From: Tubulanus polymorphus
Taxonomy: Eukaryota > Nemertea > Palaeonemertea > Tubulaniformes > Tubulanidae
Direction: 5' to 3'
NCBI RefSeq assembly: GCF_964204645.1
Contig: NC_134036.1
Location: forward strand, 6,585,600-6,645,599
DNA: 60,000 nt
Of the stretch, positions 1-10,425 are shown piece after piece. Numbering within the stretch: the first letter of the stretch is position 1; the number at the start of each line of letters is the position of its first letter. The translations under genes and the position numbers were made by a program. The notes beneath the pieces are model-generated. The model was not told where the DNA came from. It was given only the letters and a program-made list of their open reading frames with translations, and did no database searches.

Positions 1-268
1 TTCCCGTCGCACTAACGCGCCCACACACCGGAGCGTGGACCCCTCACCCTCCGGTCTGGGGCCACAATCTCTACCCCATAACCGCATGTCCCCATCCCCC
101 AGTACCTCTTCTCCCAATCCAACTCTCTTCCTCGACCTCTCCCAGCACCCCCTCCTATCACTTGGAGTTCCCGATTCCCCTCCTGTACCTGATTCCCCTT
201 TTTACCTGATTCCCATTCCAGATATCCCATTCTTCACATCCCTGATACCCTGCCAGCCCTTCTGCTAG
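1..268 (+). CDS. Micro-exon family copy 0, last exon (partial)
   Basis: This is the 3' end of a member of the unrecognised family whose complete example is at 8844-10060. The reading frame enters with codon TCC at position 2 and ends with TAG at 266-268, giving 88 residues of a Pro/Ser-rich tail. The tail has PDSP repeats and ends in PCQPFC. It matches the copy 3 tail almost perfectly, with one amino-acid change seen (NPT against NHT) plus silent changes. Exons 1-3 would lie upstream of the window. The function is unknown. The tail lacks a recognisable domain, so the case for coding rests on the shared frame and on the spliced model of copy 3. Confidence 0.5.
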   Translation, partial: SRRTNAPTHRSVDPSPSGLGPQSLPHNRMSPSPSTSSPNPTLFLDLSQHPLLSLGVPDSPPVPDSPFYLIPIPDIPFFTSLIPCQPFC

Positions 269-269
269 C

Positions 270-695
270 AGCACCTCTAGTTCTAACCACTAGCTCAACC
301 GACCTAGCTCTACCGACCCAGCTTTTTCGACCACACTGCATTAAAACCCTCCCTTTTTATACTTATTCTTCCTTCGCTCGTTCCTTCGCTTATATTTCCA
401 CACCGCTTGGCATCATAGCCAGTCACGTATTACCATATTAATACAGTTCTACTGGCTATGTAAATCATTTCTACGTGTGTTATACGTCACGAGCGCTAAA
501 CTTATAACTCAACTTTCTAGAGCTCAAGGCTGCTGCTATAACAAGCTTTCCCACGTAGATACCTACGTCACTCTCACCTATCTTCTATGCTTCTCTCTTA
601 TGTGTGACGTAAGTATTCACGTAGGTTGCCTGCTAACCGCAACTACTGCCTTGAACTCCGGCTTATTTTCCCGTTGTCTAAATAGGTAATTTATT
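270..695 (+). promoter_or_regulatory. CRE-rich upstream block of copy 1
   Basis: This block recurs at 7960-8393 and 10062-10425/11704-11756, and more diverged at 4620-5100. In every case it lies upstream of a family member. It holds paired inverted CRE-like half sites: 473-490, 552-571 and 604-623, the last reading GTGACGTAAGTATTCACGTA. bZIP factors of the CREB/ATF or PAR group bind such sites. The promoter role is inferred from position and repetition; no transcription start can be seen directly. Confidence 0.45.
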
Positions 696-1059
696 ACTCC
701 AATGGTACAGTACAAACAGTCTGCAAAGGGAGATGTCATGATCGCAGTTCTGACATTTTGAATTTATTTTGATATTTGAAATTATTAACTTATAGTTGGA
801 ATTATTAACTTCATTTCAATTGAATTATAATTATGATAAAGCATCTTTTGGAATTAATATCATTGATATCAACAGTAAGTAATAGTATTATGGATGCAAC
901 CCTTCTTACTATCCTCACAGGTAAAGTTCAAATGAACTGCTGTGTCCAAGTACTGTTAACCTGTTGATATCAGTACAGTTTGAACAAACAACCGGACATG
1001 GTCCAGTAATTAAAGATTCCAGGGTTTTGAAGGGATGCCAGTTTCTGAGCTGCAAAATC

Positions 1060-1432
1060 ATGATATCATTCCTAAGCTTTCCTCCACTAAAATCACTAGT
1101 TAAAATCACGTGACCCTTGGTCATGTGATATTTGGGTATAAAATACCCCCGCACTTAACTTGCGGGGTTGGTTTCGTTTGGATTTTTGGAAAAGCCAACG
1201 CTTGTATTTAAAACAAATTTTCACTATCTGCAGTTAGTTTTATTACCGTAACTGTACGCAAAATTAAATAATAAACTTCAACTTGATATGATATGACTGT
1301 GAAAAGGATTTTACACTATACGACGAAATAAATGACTTCTAACACGGAAAGTGAACATCTTAAGACTTTGTTCGTGATCACGCGAAGACTCGTGCGACGC
1401 GCATTGATTCACGGTATCATCACAGAGATGAC
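1060..1432 (+). repeat. Interspersed LTR-like repeat, copy 1
   Basis: This segment matches 22516-22834, starting from TCATTCCTAAGCTTTCCTCC. Both copies share a short GC hairpin (CCCGCA...TGCGGG) and the sequence TTGGTTT.GTTTGGATTTT. Both end near CATCATCACAGA. A TATAAAATA box lies at 1137-1145. Together this suggests an LTR or promoter-bearing element, but no clear target-site duplication was found. The segment is absent from the paralogous block near 11,757, so it was inserted after, or lost from, one duplicate. Confidence 0.45.
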
Positions 1433-1776
1433 TGAGGTACTGTACAATCAGTCTGTAAGGGAAGATGACTGATGATACAGTACAATCTGTCTGTAAGGTA
1501 AGATGACTGAGGGTACAGTACAATCAGTCTGCAAGGAGAGATGACTGAGGCTACAGTACAATCAGTCTGTAAGGGAGGATGACTGATGGTGCAGTACAAT
1601 CAGTCTGTAAGGGAAGATGACTGAGGGTACAGTACAATCAGTCTGTAAGGGAAGATGACTGAGGGTACAGTACAATCAGTCTGTGAGGGAAGATGACTGA
1701 GGTACAGTACAATAAGTCTGTAAGGGAAGATGACTGAGGGTACAGTACAATCAGTCTGTAAGGGGAGATGACTGAG
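1422..1776. repeat. 38-bp minisatellite array 1
   Basis: Tandem copies of a 38-bp unit with core GATGACTGAGGGTACAGTAC followed by AATCAGTCTGTAAGGGAA. A related isolated unit is seen at 703-745. The minus strand lacks stop codons in long stretches, which creates spurious open frames. Confidence 0.95.
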
Positions 1777-1984
1777 GTGAACTCAACCGTAAAGCAATAA
1801 AGCATAATGTCATCTTCATCAGCATATCTCTGCTAAAAATATACCTATTTATATATAATAAATACGATTCCCAATCTTTAGTTAGTAAAACACACAAGTT
1901 CACATCTAAAGGATTCAGTATACACACAATTTTACATCTGAAGGATTCAGTATAACACACAATTTTACATCTGAAGGATTTATC

Positions 1985-2198
1985 ATGAATTCCGTAGAAT
2001 TTTTCGGTAAGCAACAATATATACATATTTTTTTTAAAGTTCTATCTCTATACTTTTAACTTCTAAACTCTTTATTCATTACAATATGTATCTTGAATCT
2101 ATTTTGTCTCCAATTCAGCGTATTTGGTATTAAACATGCTCTATGGCTTCATCGCCGCCCAGCCCAGTACAATCAGTCTGCAAAGGCAAGATGACTGA
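1985..2198 (+). pseudogene. Micro-exon family copy 1, truncated by minisatellite
   Basis: Exon 1 is 1985-2006 (22 nt, MNSVEFF plus one base) followed by the donor GTAAGC. Exon 2 begins at 2119 after TTCAG and reads in frame AYLVLNMLYGFIAAQP up to 2165. Intact members have a GGTAAG donor directly after this point. Here the 38-bp minisatellite begins at 2166, so the donor is gone and the frame runs ten codons into the repeat to TGA at 2196-2198. The product would be only about 33 residues: a hydrophobic N-terminal helix plus a repeat-encoded tail. The 5' leader (about 1780-1984) is shared with copies 2 and 4. It is either a broken gene or a short membrane/secreted peptide; I favour broken. Confidence 0.5.
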
Positions 2199-3388
2199 GG
2201 GTACAGTACAATCAGTCTGCAAGGGGAGATGACTGAGGGTACAGTACAGTCTGCAAGGGGAGATGACTGAGGGTACAGTACAATCAGTCGGTAAGGGGAG
2301 ATGACTGAGGGTATAGTACAGTCTGCAAGGGGAGATGACTGAGGGTAAAGTACAATCAGTCTGCAAGGGGAGATGACTGAGGGTATAGTACAACCAGTCT
2401 GCAAGGGGAGATGACTGAGGGTACAGTACAATCAGTATGCAAGGGGAGATGACTGAGGGTACAGTACAATCAGTCTACAAGGGGAGATGACTGAGGGTAC
2501 AGTACAATCAGTATGCAAGGAGAGATGACTGAGGGTACAGTACAATCAGTCTGCAAGGGGAGATGACTGAGGGTACAGTACAATCAGTTTTTAAGGGGAG
2601 ATGACTGAGGGTACAGTACAATCAGTTTGTAAGGGGAGATGACTGAGGGTACAGTACAGTACAGTCTGCAAGGAGAGATGACTGAGGGTACAGTACAACC
2701 AGTCTGCAAGGGGAGATGACTGAGGGTATAGTACAACTAGTCTGCAAGGGGAGATGACTGAGGGTACAGTACAATCAGTTTGTAAGGGGAGATGACTGAG
2801 GGTACAGTACAATCAGTCTGCAAGGGGAGATGACTGAGGGTACAGTACAGTCTGCAAGGGGAGATGACTGAGGGTACAGTACAATCAGTATGCAAGGAGA
2901 GATAACTGAGGGTACGGTACAATAAGTATGTAAGGAGAGATGACTGAGGGTACAGTACAATCAGTTTGTAAGAGGAGATGACTGAGGGTACAGTGCGATC
3001 AGTCTGCAAGGAGAGGTGATTGAGGGTACAGTACAACCAGTCTGTATGGTGAGAGGACTGAGGGTACACTACAATCAGTCTGCAAGGAGAGAGGACTGAG
3101 GGTACAGTACAGTCAGTATGCAAGGAGAGATGACTGAGGGTACAGTACAATCAGTTTGTAAGAGGAGATGACTGAGGGTACAGTACGATCAGTCTGCAAG
3201 GGGAGATGACTGAGGGTACAGCACAATCAGTAAGCAAGGAGAGATGACTGAGGGTACTGTACAATCAGTATGCAAGGAGAGATGACTGAGGGTACAGTAC
3301 AATCAGTTTGTAAGAGGAGATGACTGAGGGTATAGTACGATCAGTCTGCAAGGAGAGGTGATTGAGGGTACAGTACAATCGATTGGGA
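2166..3388. repeat. 38-bp minisatellite array 2
   Basis: About 1.2 kb of the 38-bp unit. Common variants are 34-nt units lacking ATCAGT, and TTTGTAAG or TATGCAAG in place of TCTGCAAG. Variant order resembles array 5 at 12704-13955, as expected from block duplication. It starts directly at the lost splice donor of copy 1. Confidence 0.95.
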
Positions 3389-4412
3389 GGTGATATTCAG
3401 GACCTTGTTTAGAGAGTTTTGTTTCCAACAGGAGTGTAGGTTAGGGATCGTTTAAAGAGTTAGGATCTGGATTTTATATTCTAAAATGTTTTCCGACTTG
3501 GAATAATAGGACTTATTATCAATTTTAACCCAGTATTAAGTATTCATCCTCCACGGATTTATGCTAAGTTGGAGGAATGGACTAATTAGTGCTGTCGGAG
3601 TACAGAGAATTTAATGATTTATATTTTTTCTCCACTCCTAGAACCAAGAGATTTGTCAGAACTTGTATTATGCTGGATCACAGTTGAAGTAAAACTTTTG
3701 CTGTATACTGTACTTTCTTTCAAATCGAAAAGTTCTCTATTTGTATATCATCAGTGGAAAGAACATAGTTTCCATTTCTTTTTAATGAATCGAATTTACG
3801 ATAACTGGTGGTATTCGATTGCTACTCGTCATAGAATATCTACAACAGAATATATACAACATTGGATGGATTGACCATTGATGTTTCAAACACGTTGACG
3901 ACAGTAGTCGCGGTGTTATTGCGTGTGACCAATAGAAATATTGGAACTGGACGTTTCTAATATTTTCTTGCTCCGTTTCGCGGGAACTTTTTTCCTAATT
4001 TTGCGTAAGACGTTGGTGATTTCTACGAGACTACATTTCTACATTTCCACACAGTTTTTCGACTACGGGACTGAATAAATTAATGATTATTTGTAATACA
4101 CAAAACCAGATATGCAGAATAGATAAGTATTGTTATCATTTTTTTGGTTTCAGTGAATCTTGGTTAGGTTATGGTTGGGTAGTGTTTTTTTTTTAAATTT
4201 TGGTTTGTCAGTCTAAAGCAAAATTTGAATGATATCTGCTATAGATTCTTATAGTTATACGAGAATTTCTTTTAATTCTAATGCATGAGTAAATTGTATA
4301 ATCATTTCATTGTTTGATTTTGATTTAGTTGGTTTGACGTAGTTAACGAGGATTCAAATTTCTTTTGTTCCCAAGGCGCACGTTGGCCAATAACATTCCG
4401 GCACGTTGGCCG
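3389..4412. repeat. Segmental-duplication block without a clear gene
   Basis: This stretch matches 13958-15264 at high identity but lacks about 310 bp, including a (TA)n tract, found at 14060-14368. An open frame of 86 codons at 3614-3874 is interrupted by TAG in the duplicate near 14605, so I do not call it a gene. It ends at CGGCACGTTGGCC, the point where the two blocks diverge. Confidence 0.6.
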
Positions 4413-5160
4413 TGTTGTGGAGTTGAATTTTGAGGTTGTCCGCTTCTGTTGTGATCTCTACCACTGTTATGGTTGCGTTTCTCTACCAGCGATGTCGTGC
4501 AGGATCTGTCTTTAGGCCAGGTCTTCTTCCCAGTTCTTGACTTTGGCTCCCGTATATAACTTAACTACTTCTTAAATTATATATTCGTTTATTATCTCTT
4601 AACTCGTTGTTTACAGATTCTTCCCCGGAGCTCAACTCCCGTGCTTACTAAAAACCCCCTTATTTATCTAACTTTCTCTTGTATAACCGGTGCAGGAGCT
4701 CTTCTATACATGGCTTGGAATTCATTGCTTGTGATGTATTTATACGTCACAACATTCCTCCCTATTTATATAACTTTAACGTGTGCAGGTCCTCTTCCAC
4801 ACATGGCTTGGAATTCATTGCTTGTGACGTATTTATACGTCACAACATTCCTTCCATCCATGTATGGGCGCTGACGTATCTGCACACGTCATAATTTTCT
4901 ATAAATATATTTCCGCACTCAACGGAGCGCATAACCGGACCATATTAGCTCTTCCTACGTTGACACATACGTCACTTCCAGACTTGTTTATTTATATAAT
5001 TTCTATTTATGTTTATGTACGACGTACATATCCAGGCAGGTTGTCTGGTAACTGCACTGCTGGCCATGAACTCCCGCTTCTGTATATTACTTGTTGATTT
5101 TGTTTAAATGCTGACAACTGAAACCTACTAATGTGTTTCCTAAAGGCTTGTTGATATAAT
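4413..5160 (+). promoter_or_regulatory. Promoter-like repeat module upstream of copy 2
   Basis: It begins with TGTTGTGG, as do the modules at 7784 (same strand) and 40526 (minus strand). The module contains two roughly 93-bp direct repeats with perfect or near-perfect palindromes, GTGATGTATTTATACGTCAC (4731-4750) and GTGACGTATTTATACGTCAC (4824-4843), plus further CRE half sites to about 5020. The paralogous block at 15264 continues with unrelated sequence, so 4413 is an element boundary. TG at the start and promoter-like content fit an LTR, but the right end is not defined. Confidence 0.5.
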
Positions 5161-5547
5161 TTCATAGATCTACTTGGAAGCTAATATTTTCATTAATTAT
5201 TTCATCAAAGTCTCCATAATATATCCCCCGGCCCAGGTCGTTTGCCCTCAAACGACAAAATTAATGCAGTCCGAATTTTCAGAAGACCCCTAAAATTGAT
5301 GTCAAAACGCCAGGTATCAGCTGCCAACACCAAACATCATCAGTACACAATAAACGAATACAACATCCATTTTCTCTTGAACTCAACCGTAAAGCAATAA
5401 AACATAATGTCATTTTCCTCAACACAATCTCTGCTAAAAATATACATACTCATAACCAAGAAGTACGACCCCAAAAATCTTTTAGTCAGTATAACACACA
5501 ATTCTTCATCCAACGAACACGCAATTTTTACACTTAAAGGATTTACT

Positions 5548-6114
5548 ATGAATTCCGTTGACTTCTTCGGTAAGCAACAATATATCTCTTCTTTTTAAGT
5601 TCTAAAGTCCTATCTCTATACCTTTATTTCTAACTCTTTTTTCAATACAATATGTATCTTGAATCCATCATTTATTTCTTCTTTTTTCTTTTTTTTTTTT
5701 TTTATTTTAGCCTATTTGGTACTGAATATGCTGTACGGCTTCATTGCCGCCCAGCCTGGTAAGACCAATAAACTATGTACTAACATCATTCATTATTTAC
5801 TGATATCAATTTTACAAGTTTAATTTTTTTTTTTTTCCTAACCATTGGGTAACAATATTATTTTCAATTTAGGTAACCGATATCGGTTACTGGCAATTAT
5901 ACTGAGGGCAATCAATGACAGTAGTGCATCGGATCCAGGTATAGAACTTAACTAATATTAACTAATATTGATTTATTCATTTACTGATTTTTTTTTTTTT
6001 TTTTTTTTTTTCACTTGCCAATTCGTAACAGTTCGCTTAATAATAATATTTACAATTTTTATCATAATTATAGTGCCCCACCCCGAAAGAGGTGTCTCGT
6101 TGCGGTGCGCTTGA
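5548..6114 (+). CDS. Micro-exon family copy 2
   Basis: Exons: 5548-5569 (22 nt, MNSVDFF), 5711-5758 (48 nt, AYLVLNMLYGFIAAQP) and 5873-5938 (66 nt, GNRYRLLAIILRAINDSSAS...). All are joined in phase 1 with GT-AG borders and T-rich acceptors. A fourth exon could start at 6074 (after ATTATAG) or at 6032 (after AACAG). Both put the frame into a TGA at 6112-6114, giving a short protein of about 60 residues, or about 74 with a hydrophobic insert. A longer open frame over 6015-6215 is in a different phase. The N-terminal hydrophobic stretch suggests a signal or anchor. Compared with copy 3 the tail is very short, so a frameshift is possible. The function is unknown. Confidence 0.5.
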
Positions 6115-6529
6115 CACCCGCAGCTCCGACATCAATAGCTGCAGCACGGTCACCTTCTAGGGACAATAGTGGGACTCCGTATTCCCGGCTAACGGACTTT
6201 GAGTTACAAGACTGATATGTTGTAAATTCCCAAATTTCATTCTCTCATACAAAGCTCATTTCACTTCCACCATCTGGTAGAACCTATCGGCCAGCAGTCC
6301 ACGTAAGGCTAAATTAGCTAAGAAATAGCATACTGCTGAGCGGTAGAGTTCTACTTCAGATATAGACCCTTTCCTCTCGCGCCACTCTCCCACCTGCACT
6401 CACGCGGTACACCAATAAATTCCCATTTTTCTCTCTGTAATATTTGGACTTCTATTCAGTGGATTTTGGACATATATAGTTTTTCTGGCTTCAGGTAGCT
6501 TTATATCAAAATTTTAAAACTAGCTGTCT
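6115..6529. other. Spacer with no supported gene
   Basis: Sequence between copy 2 and the LTR-like repeat. It contains an open frame out of phase with copy 2 up to 6215. No other coding signal is seen. Confidence 0.4.
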
Positions 6530-7100
6530 GAAGTTTCTGTTGCATGTATGCGCTCGTTGGTAATTCACAGACAATAGCTGCTCTCTCAACAACGACTAGC
6601 AAGGAGTGAGTAAATCACAACGCGTCATGACAGGAGGGTCGGAAGAAAAAGTTTATATCAGCAAAACAGTTTCTAAAAAACCTTTAGATCAGCAAATCAG
6701 TAGGGCTAAATTTTCTGTAACTAAGTACGGTCATGACAGTTGGGTAGCTGCTCCTTGCCAAAAAGCGGAAGACCCTGCGTGGGAGAATCGGAATTCCGAG
6801 AATGCCGGTTCTTTCTACAAAAGGGGGCCGCTATCGAGAGAGAGGGCAGAATCTGTACCTTAGTAAGACGAGTGTCGACAGCAGGACAGGAGAAGCTTCG
6901 GAACGATAGGGATTCACATACAATAGGGATTAGGGAAATCATTCTTTGTTCAAGGTAAATAAAATATATTATCTTCAAGATTATCATCCGGTATTTCAAT
7001 TTATTCATTCGGATTAGTGCACGGACACGTTATCTCGCCAGGGCCTTACTCAAGTATTTTATAGATAACGATTAAAGAGAGGATTGTGACCGGCGTATCA
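6530..7100 (+). mobile_element. LTR-like segment related to the 10426-11703 solo LTR
   Basis: It resembles 11096-11703 along its length. Shared features are CTCTCAACAA.GA..AGCAAGG, a TATA-like CTACAAAAGGGGGCC near 6818, a polyadenylation-like AATAAAATA near 6958, TGCACGGACACGTT near 7018, and the end GATTGTGACCGG..TATCA at 7100. The common end with a TSD-supported solo LTR identifies it as the 3' portion of a related LTR. Its 5' limit is unclear. The 38-bp minisatellite follows immediately. Confidence 0.5.
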
Positions 7101-7783
7101 GTAAAATCAGTTTGTAAGGGGGAGATGACTGAGGTTACAGTGCAATCAGTCTGCAAGAAGAGATGACTGAGGGTACAGTACAATCAGTCTGCAAGAAGAG
7201 ATGACTGAGGATACAGCACAATCAGTCTGCAAGGGGAGATGACTGAGGGTACAGCACAATCAGTCTGCAAGGGGAGATGACTGAGGGTACAGTACAATCA
7301 GTTTGTAAGGGGATATCACTGAGGGTACAGTACAATCAGTCTGCAAGGAGAGATGACTGAGGGTACAGTACAATCAGTATGCTAGGGGAGATGACTGAGG
7401 GTACAGTACAATCAGTCTGTAAGGGGAGATGACTGAGGGTACAGTACAATCAGTATGCTAGGGGATATCACTGAGGGTACAGTACAATCAGTCTGTAAGG
7501 GGAGATGACTGAGGGTACAGCACAATCAGTCTGCAAGGGGAGATGACTGAGTGTACAGCACAATCAGTCTACAAGGGGAGATGACTGAGGGTAAAGTACA
7601 ACCAGTCTGTAAGGGGAGATGACTGATGGTACAGTACAATCATTCTGCAAGGAAAGATGACTGAGGGTACAGTACAATCAGTCTGCAAGGGGAGATGACT
7701 GAGGGTACAGTACAATCATTTTGTGACGGGATATCACTGAGGGTCCAGTACAATAAGTCTGTAAGGGGAGATGACTAAGGGTA
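7101..7783. repeat. 38-bp minisatellite array 3
   Basis: Same 38-bp unit as arrays 1 and 2, bounded on the left by an LTR-like end and on the right by the TGTTGTGG module at 7784. Variants include GGATATCACTGAGG in place of GGAGATGACTGAGG. Confidence 0.95.
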
Positions 7784-8393
7784 TGTTGTGGGGGTCCTTT
7801 TCCCAGTGTTAGGGTGTCGTGTGTTGACCACCTGTGTTGTTTGCGTTTCACCAGCGTAGTTCCTTGGGGTTCTTCTCATAAAATAACTACAACTAGCTTT
7901 CTTCTACCGATCCAGATCTTTATTCTTTATACTCTCTTCTTAAAATCATTTTAGCACGTCCCCTCTAGTTCTAACCACTAGCTCAACCGACCTAGCTCTA
8001 CCGAACCAGCTTTTATCGACCAAACTCCATTAAAACCCTTCCCTTTTATACTTATTCTTCCTTCGCTCGTGACGTATATTTCCACACCGATTGGCATCAT
8101 AGCCTGTGACGTATTATCGTATTACTACAGTTCTACTGGCCATGTAAATCATTTCTACGTGTGTTATACGTCACGAGCGCTAAATTTATAACTCAACTTT
8201 CTAGAGCTCAAGGCTGCTGCTATAACAAGCTTTCCCACGTAAATACCTACGTCACTCTCACCTATCTTCTATGCTTCTCTCTTATGTGTGACGTAAGTAT
8301 TCACGTAGGTTGCCTGCTAACCGCAACTACTGCCTTGAACTCTGGCGTATTTTCCTGTTGTCTAAATAGGTAATTTATTACTCCAATACTACT
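7784..8393 (+). promoter_or_regulatory. CRE-rich upstream module of copy 3
   Basis: It starts with TGTTGTGG like the module at 4413 and then joins the block shared with 270-695. Paired CRE-like inverted half sites lie at 8236-8255 and 8288-8307. The copy 3 start codon is 450 bp further on. The 8394-8843 leader contains CTTGAACT.TACCGTAA near 8575, matching the leader of the other copies. Confidence 0.45.
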
Positions 8394-8843
8394 CCCCTTT
8401 CCAGACGATTGGACCGCCAATCGCCAAAACAAAATACTGAGGCCCGTTTGCATTTCCAAAGATTTTTGTTCAAAGATTTTTTTTGTTAAAAGAGCCGCAT
8501 CCAGCAAAATTGCAAAATCAGTACCCCTTACTTTCATGAACAATTTTTTTTTTCTAACAACTTCTTTCACCTCTTGAACTTTACCGTAAGGTAATAAAAA
8601 ATGGTGCTTCATGATAAATGATATAACAATCTTGCAACTGATGCACGTAAATTTTCAACATCTGGATGGTAGAGAGAGAAAAGAAAACGCATTTATTTTT
8701 TTTTTCTTCTGACCAGCAACAATAACAGTACACCTGGCCAGAAAGTCACCCTTGATACTGAGTAAAATCCCCATCTCTTAGACATTTTACTTCCATCCGC
8801 CATATAGACTAAACCATCATCACCATCCGGATTAGCATTTACA

Positions 8844-10060
8844 ATGGACCCAATAGAGTTTTTCGGTAAGCAACTTATTTTAGATACTTTAAACTAACAC
8901 ACCAATCATTTTGTACAGTTTTATCTTTACATGCGATAATACATTATGCGCCACTCTTGCACTTTGTTATTTTAAACGGTCACATCGACCCTGATAAGAT
9001 CTATCAACCCATGCGTTACTTCTAAAAATGTGAACAATATAATATCAGAAAAACCTTGAATTTTAACAATATTAGTCATGTAACTATAATTATTAATCGT
9101 AAATACGTTAATTGCACCTCAGTCCATTCCATTACCGTTGTATTATAATATGCAACAATACTTTTATATACACTATTCTTTTTTCCATTGTATATGTTAA
9201 TCAGCATTACCAAGGTACTGTACGGCAACGTACTAATACTGTGCTTCAAAGCATGAAGTATATAAAATTAGAAACCTCAAAATTAAAAACATATATATCC
9301 CATTCTGTCATATTGTTTTTTTCATATCAGCCTCACTGGTCCTACACATGCTGTATGGCTTTATACTAGCGCAGCCCGGTAAGACTTTTTAATTCATTTT
9401 ATGTACTAAAAAAACAATTTATAATTGCTTTTCTAACATACTTTTGTAACGCAGGCGATCGACAGCAATTATTAGATATAATTCGGGCTGCCACTACTGA
9501 CTTACGCGCCGCTTTTTCAGGTATACATTCTATATATCTTTTTTTATAACTATAGTTCATACGTATTTATTTATTCATTTCTTATATCATTAGTTATATG
9601 TTCTAATTCTAATAATTATACAATCGCAACGCCACGAACACAATTCCACATGTTACCTGTACATACATTGTTCAATTACTTAGGGCTCTCAGTTCCATTC
9701 ACCCCTCCCCCAACACGAGGGCAAAATACGGCGCGGCAAAGGGGTACGGGAAGGGGGCAACCAAGCGGCGGCACCCTCCGCATGCACCTTTATTCCCGTC
9801 GCACTAACGCGCCCACACACCGGAGCGTGGACCCCTCACCCTCCGGTCTGGGGCCACAATCCCTACCCCATAACCGCATGTCCCCATCCCCCAGTACCTC
9901 TTCTCCCAATCATACTCTCTTCCTCGACCTCTCCCAGCACCCCCTCCTATCACTTGGTGTTCCCGATTCCCCTCCTGTACCTGATTCCCCTTTTTACCTG
10001 ATTCCCATTCCAGATATCCCATTCTTCACATCCCTGATACCCTGCCAGCCCTTCTGCTAG
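8844..10060 (+). CDS. Micro-exon family copy 3, complete
   Basis: Four coding exons: 8844-8865 (22 nt), 9331-9378 (48 nt), 9455-9520 (66 nt) and 9684-10060 (377 nt with TAG). Every intron is GT-AG and phase 1. The spliced frame is open for 170 codons and enters the long last exon in the only open frame, which is strong support for the model. Residues 1-24 (MDPIEFF...LVLHMLYGFILAQP) form a hydrophobic N-terminus, a likely signal or anchor. Residues 25-46 (DRQQLLDIIRAATTDLRAAF) look helical. The rest is basic, then Pro/Ser-rich with PDSP repeats, ending PCQPFC. The next family promoter block starts right after the stop. I recognise no known domain. The all-phase-1 tiny exons recall micro-exon genes of secreted variable proteins, but that is only an analogy. 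Confidence 0.6.
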
Positions 10061-10425
10061 CAGCACCTCTAGTTCTAACCACTAGCTCAACCGACCTAGC
10101 TCTACCGACCCAGCTTTATCGACCACACTGCATTAAAACCCTCCCTTTTTATACTTATTCTTCCTTCGCTCGTTCCTTCGCTTATATTTCCACACCGCTT
10201 GGCATCATAGCCAGTCACGTATTACCATATTAATACAGTTCTACTGGCGTTGTAAATCATTTCTACGTGTGTTATACGTCACGAGCGCTAAACTTATGAC
10301 TCAACTTTCTAGAGCTCAAGGCTGCTGCTATAACAAGCTTTCCCACGTAGATACCTACGTCACTCTCACCTATCTTCTATGCTTCTATCTTATGTGTGAC
10401 GTAAGTATTCACGTAGGTTGCCTGC
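10061..10425 (+). promoter_or_regulatory. CRE-rich block upstream of copy 4, split by an LTR
   Basis: It matches 269-626 nearly base for base. The remainder of the block resumes at 11704-11756 after the inserted solo LTR. CRE-like inverted pairs are retained. Confidence 0.45.

Noticed and set aside
2130-3150. Long minus-strand open frames in the 38-bp arrays (also 11757-13459)
   Set aside because: They are by-products of a stop-free repeat unit; the period is not a multiple of three, so frames rotate and no unique sequence is encoded.
1422-3388. CRISPR array
   Set aside because: The repeats are contiguous 38-bp tandem units without unique spacers, in a eukaryotic context.
3614-3874. 86-codon open frame
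   Set aside because: The near-identical copy near 14500-14750 has an in-frame stop, so coding is not maintained.
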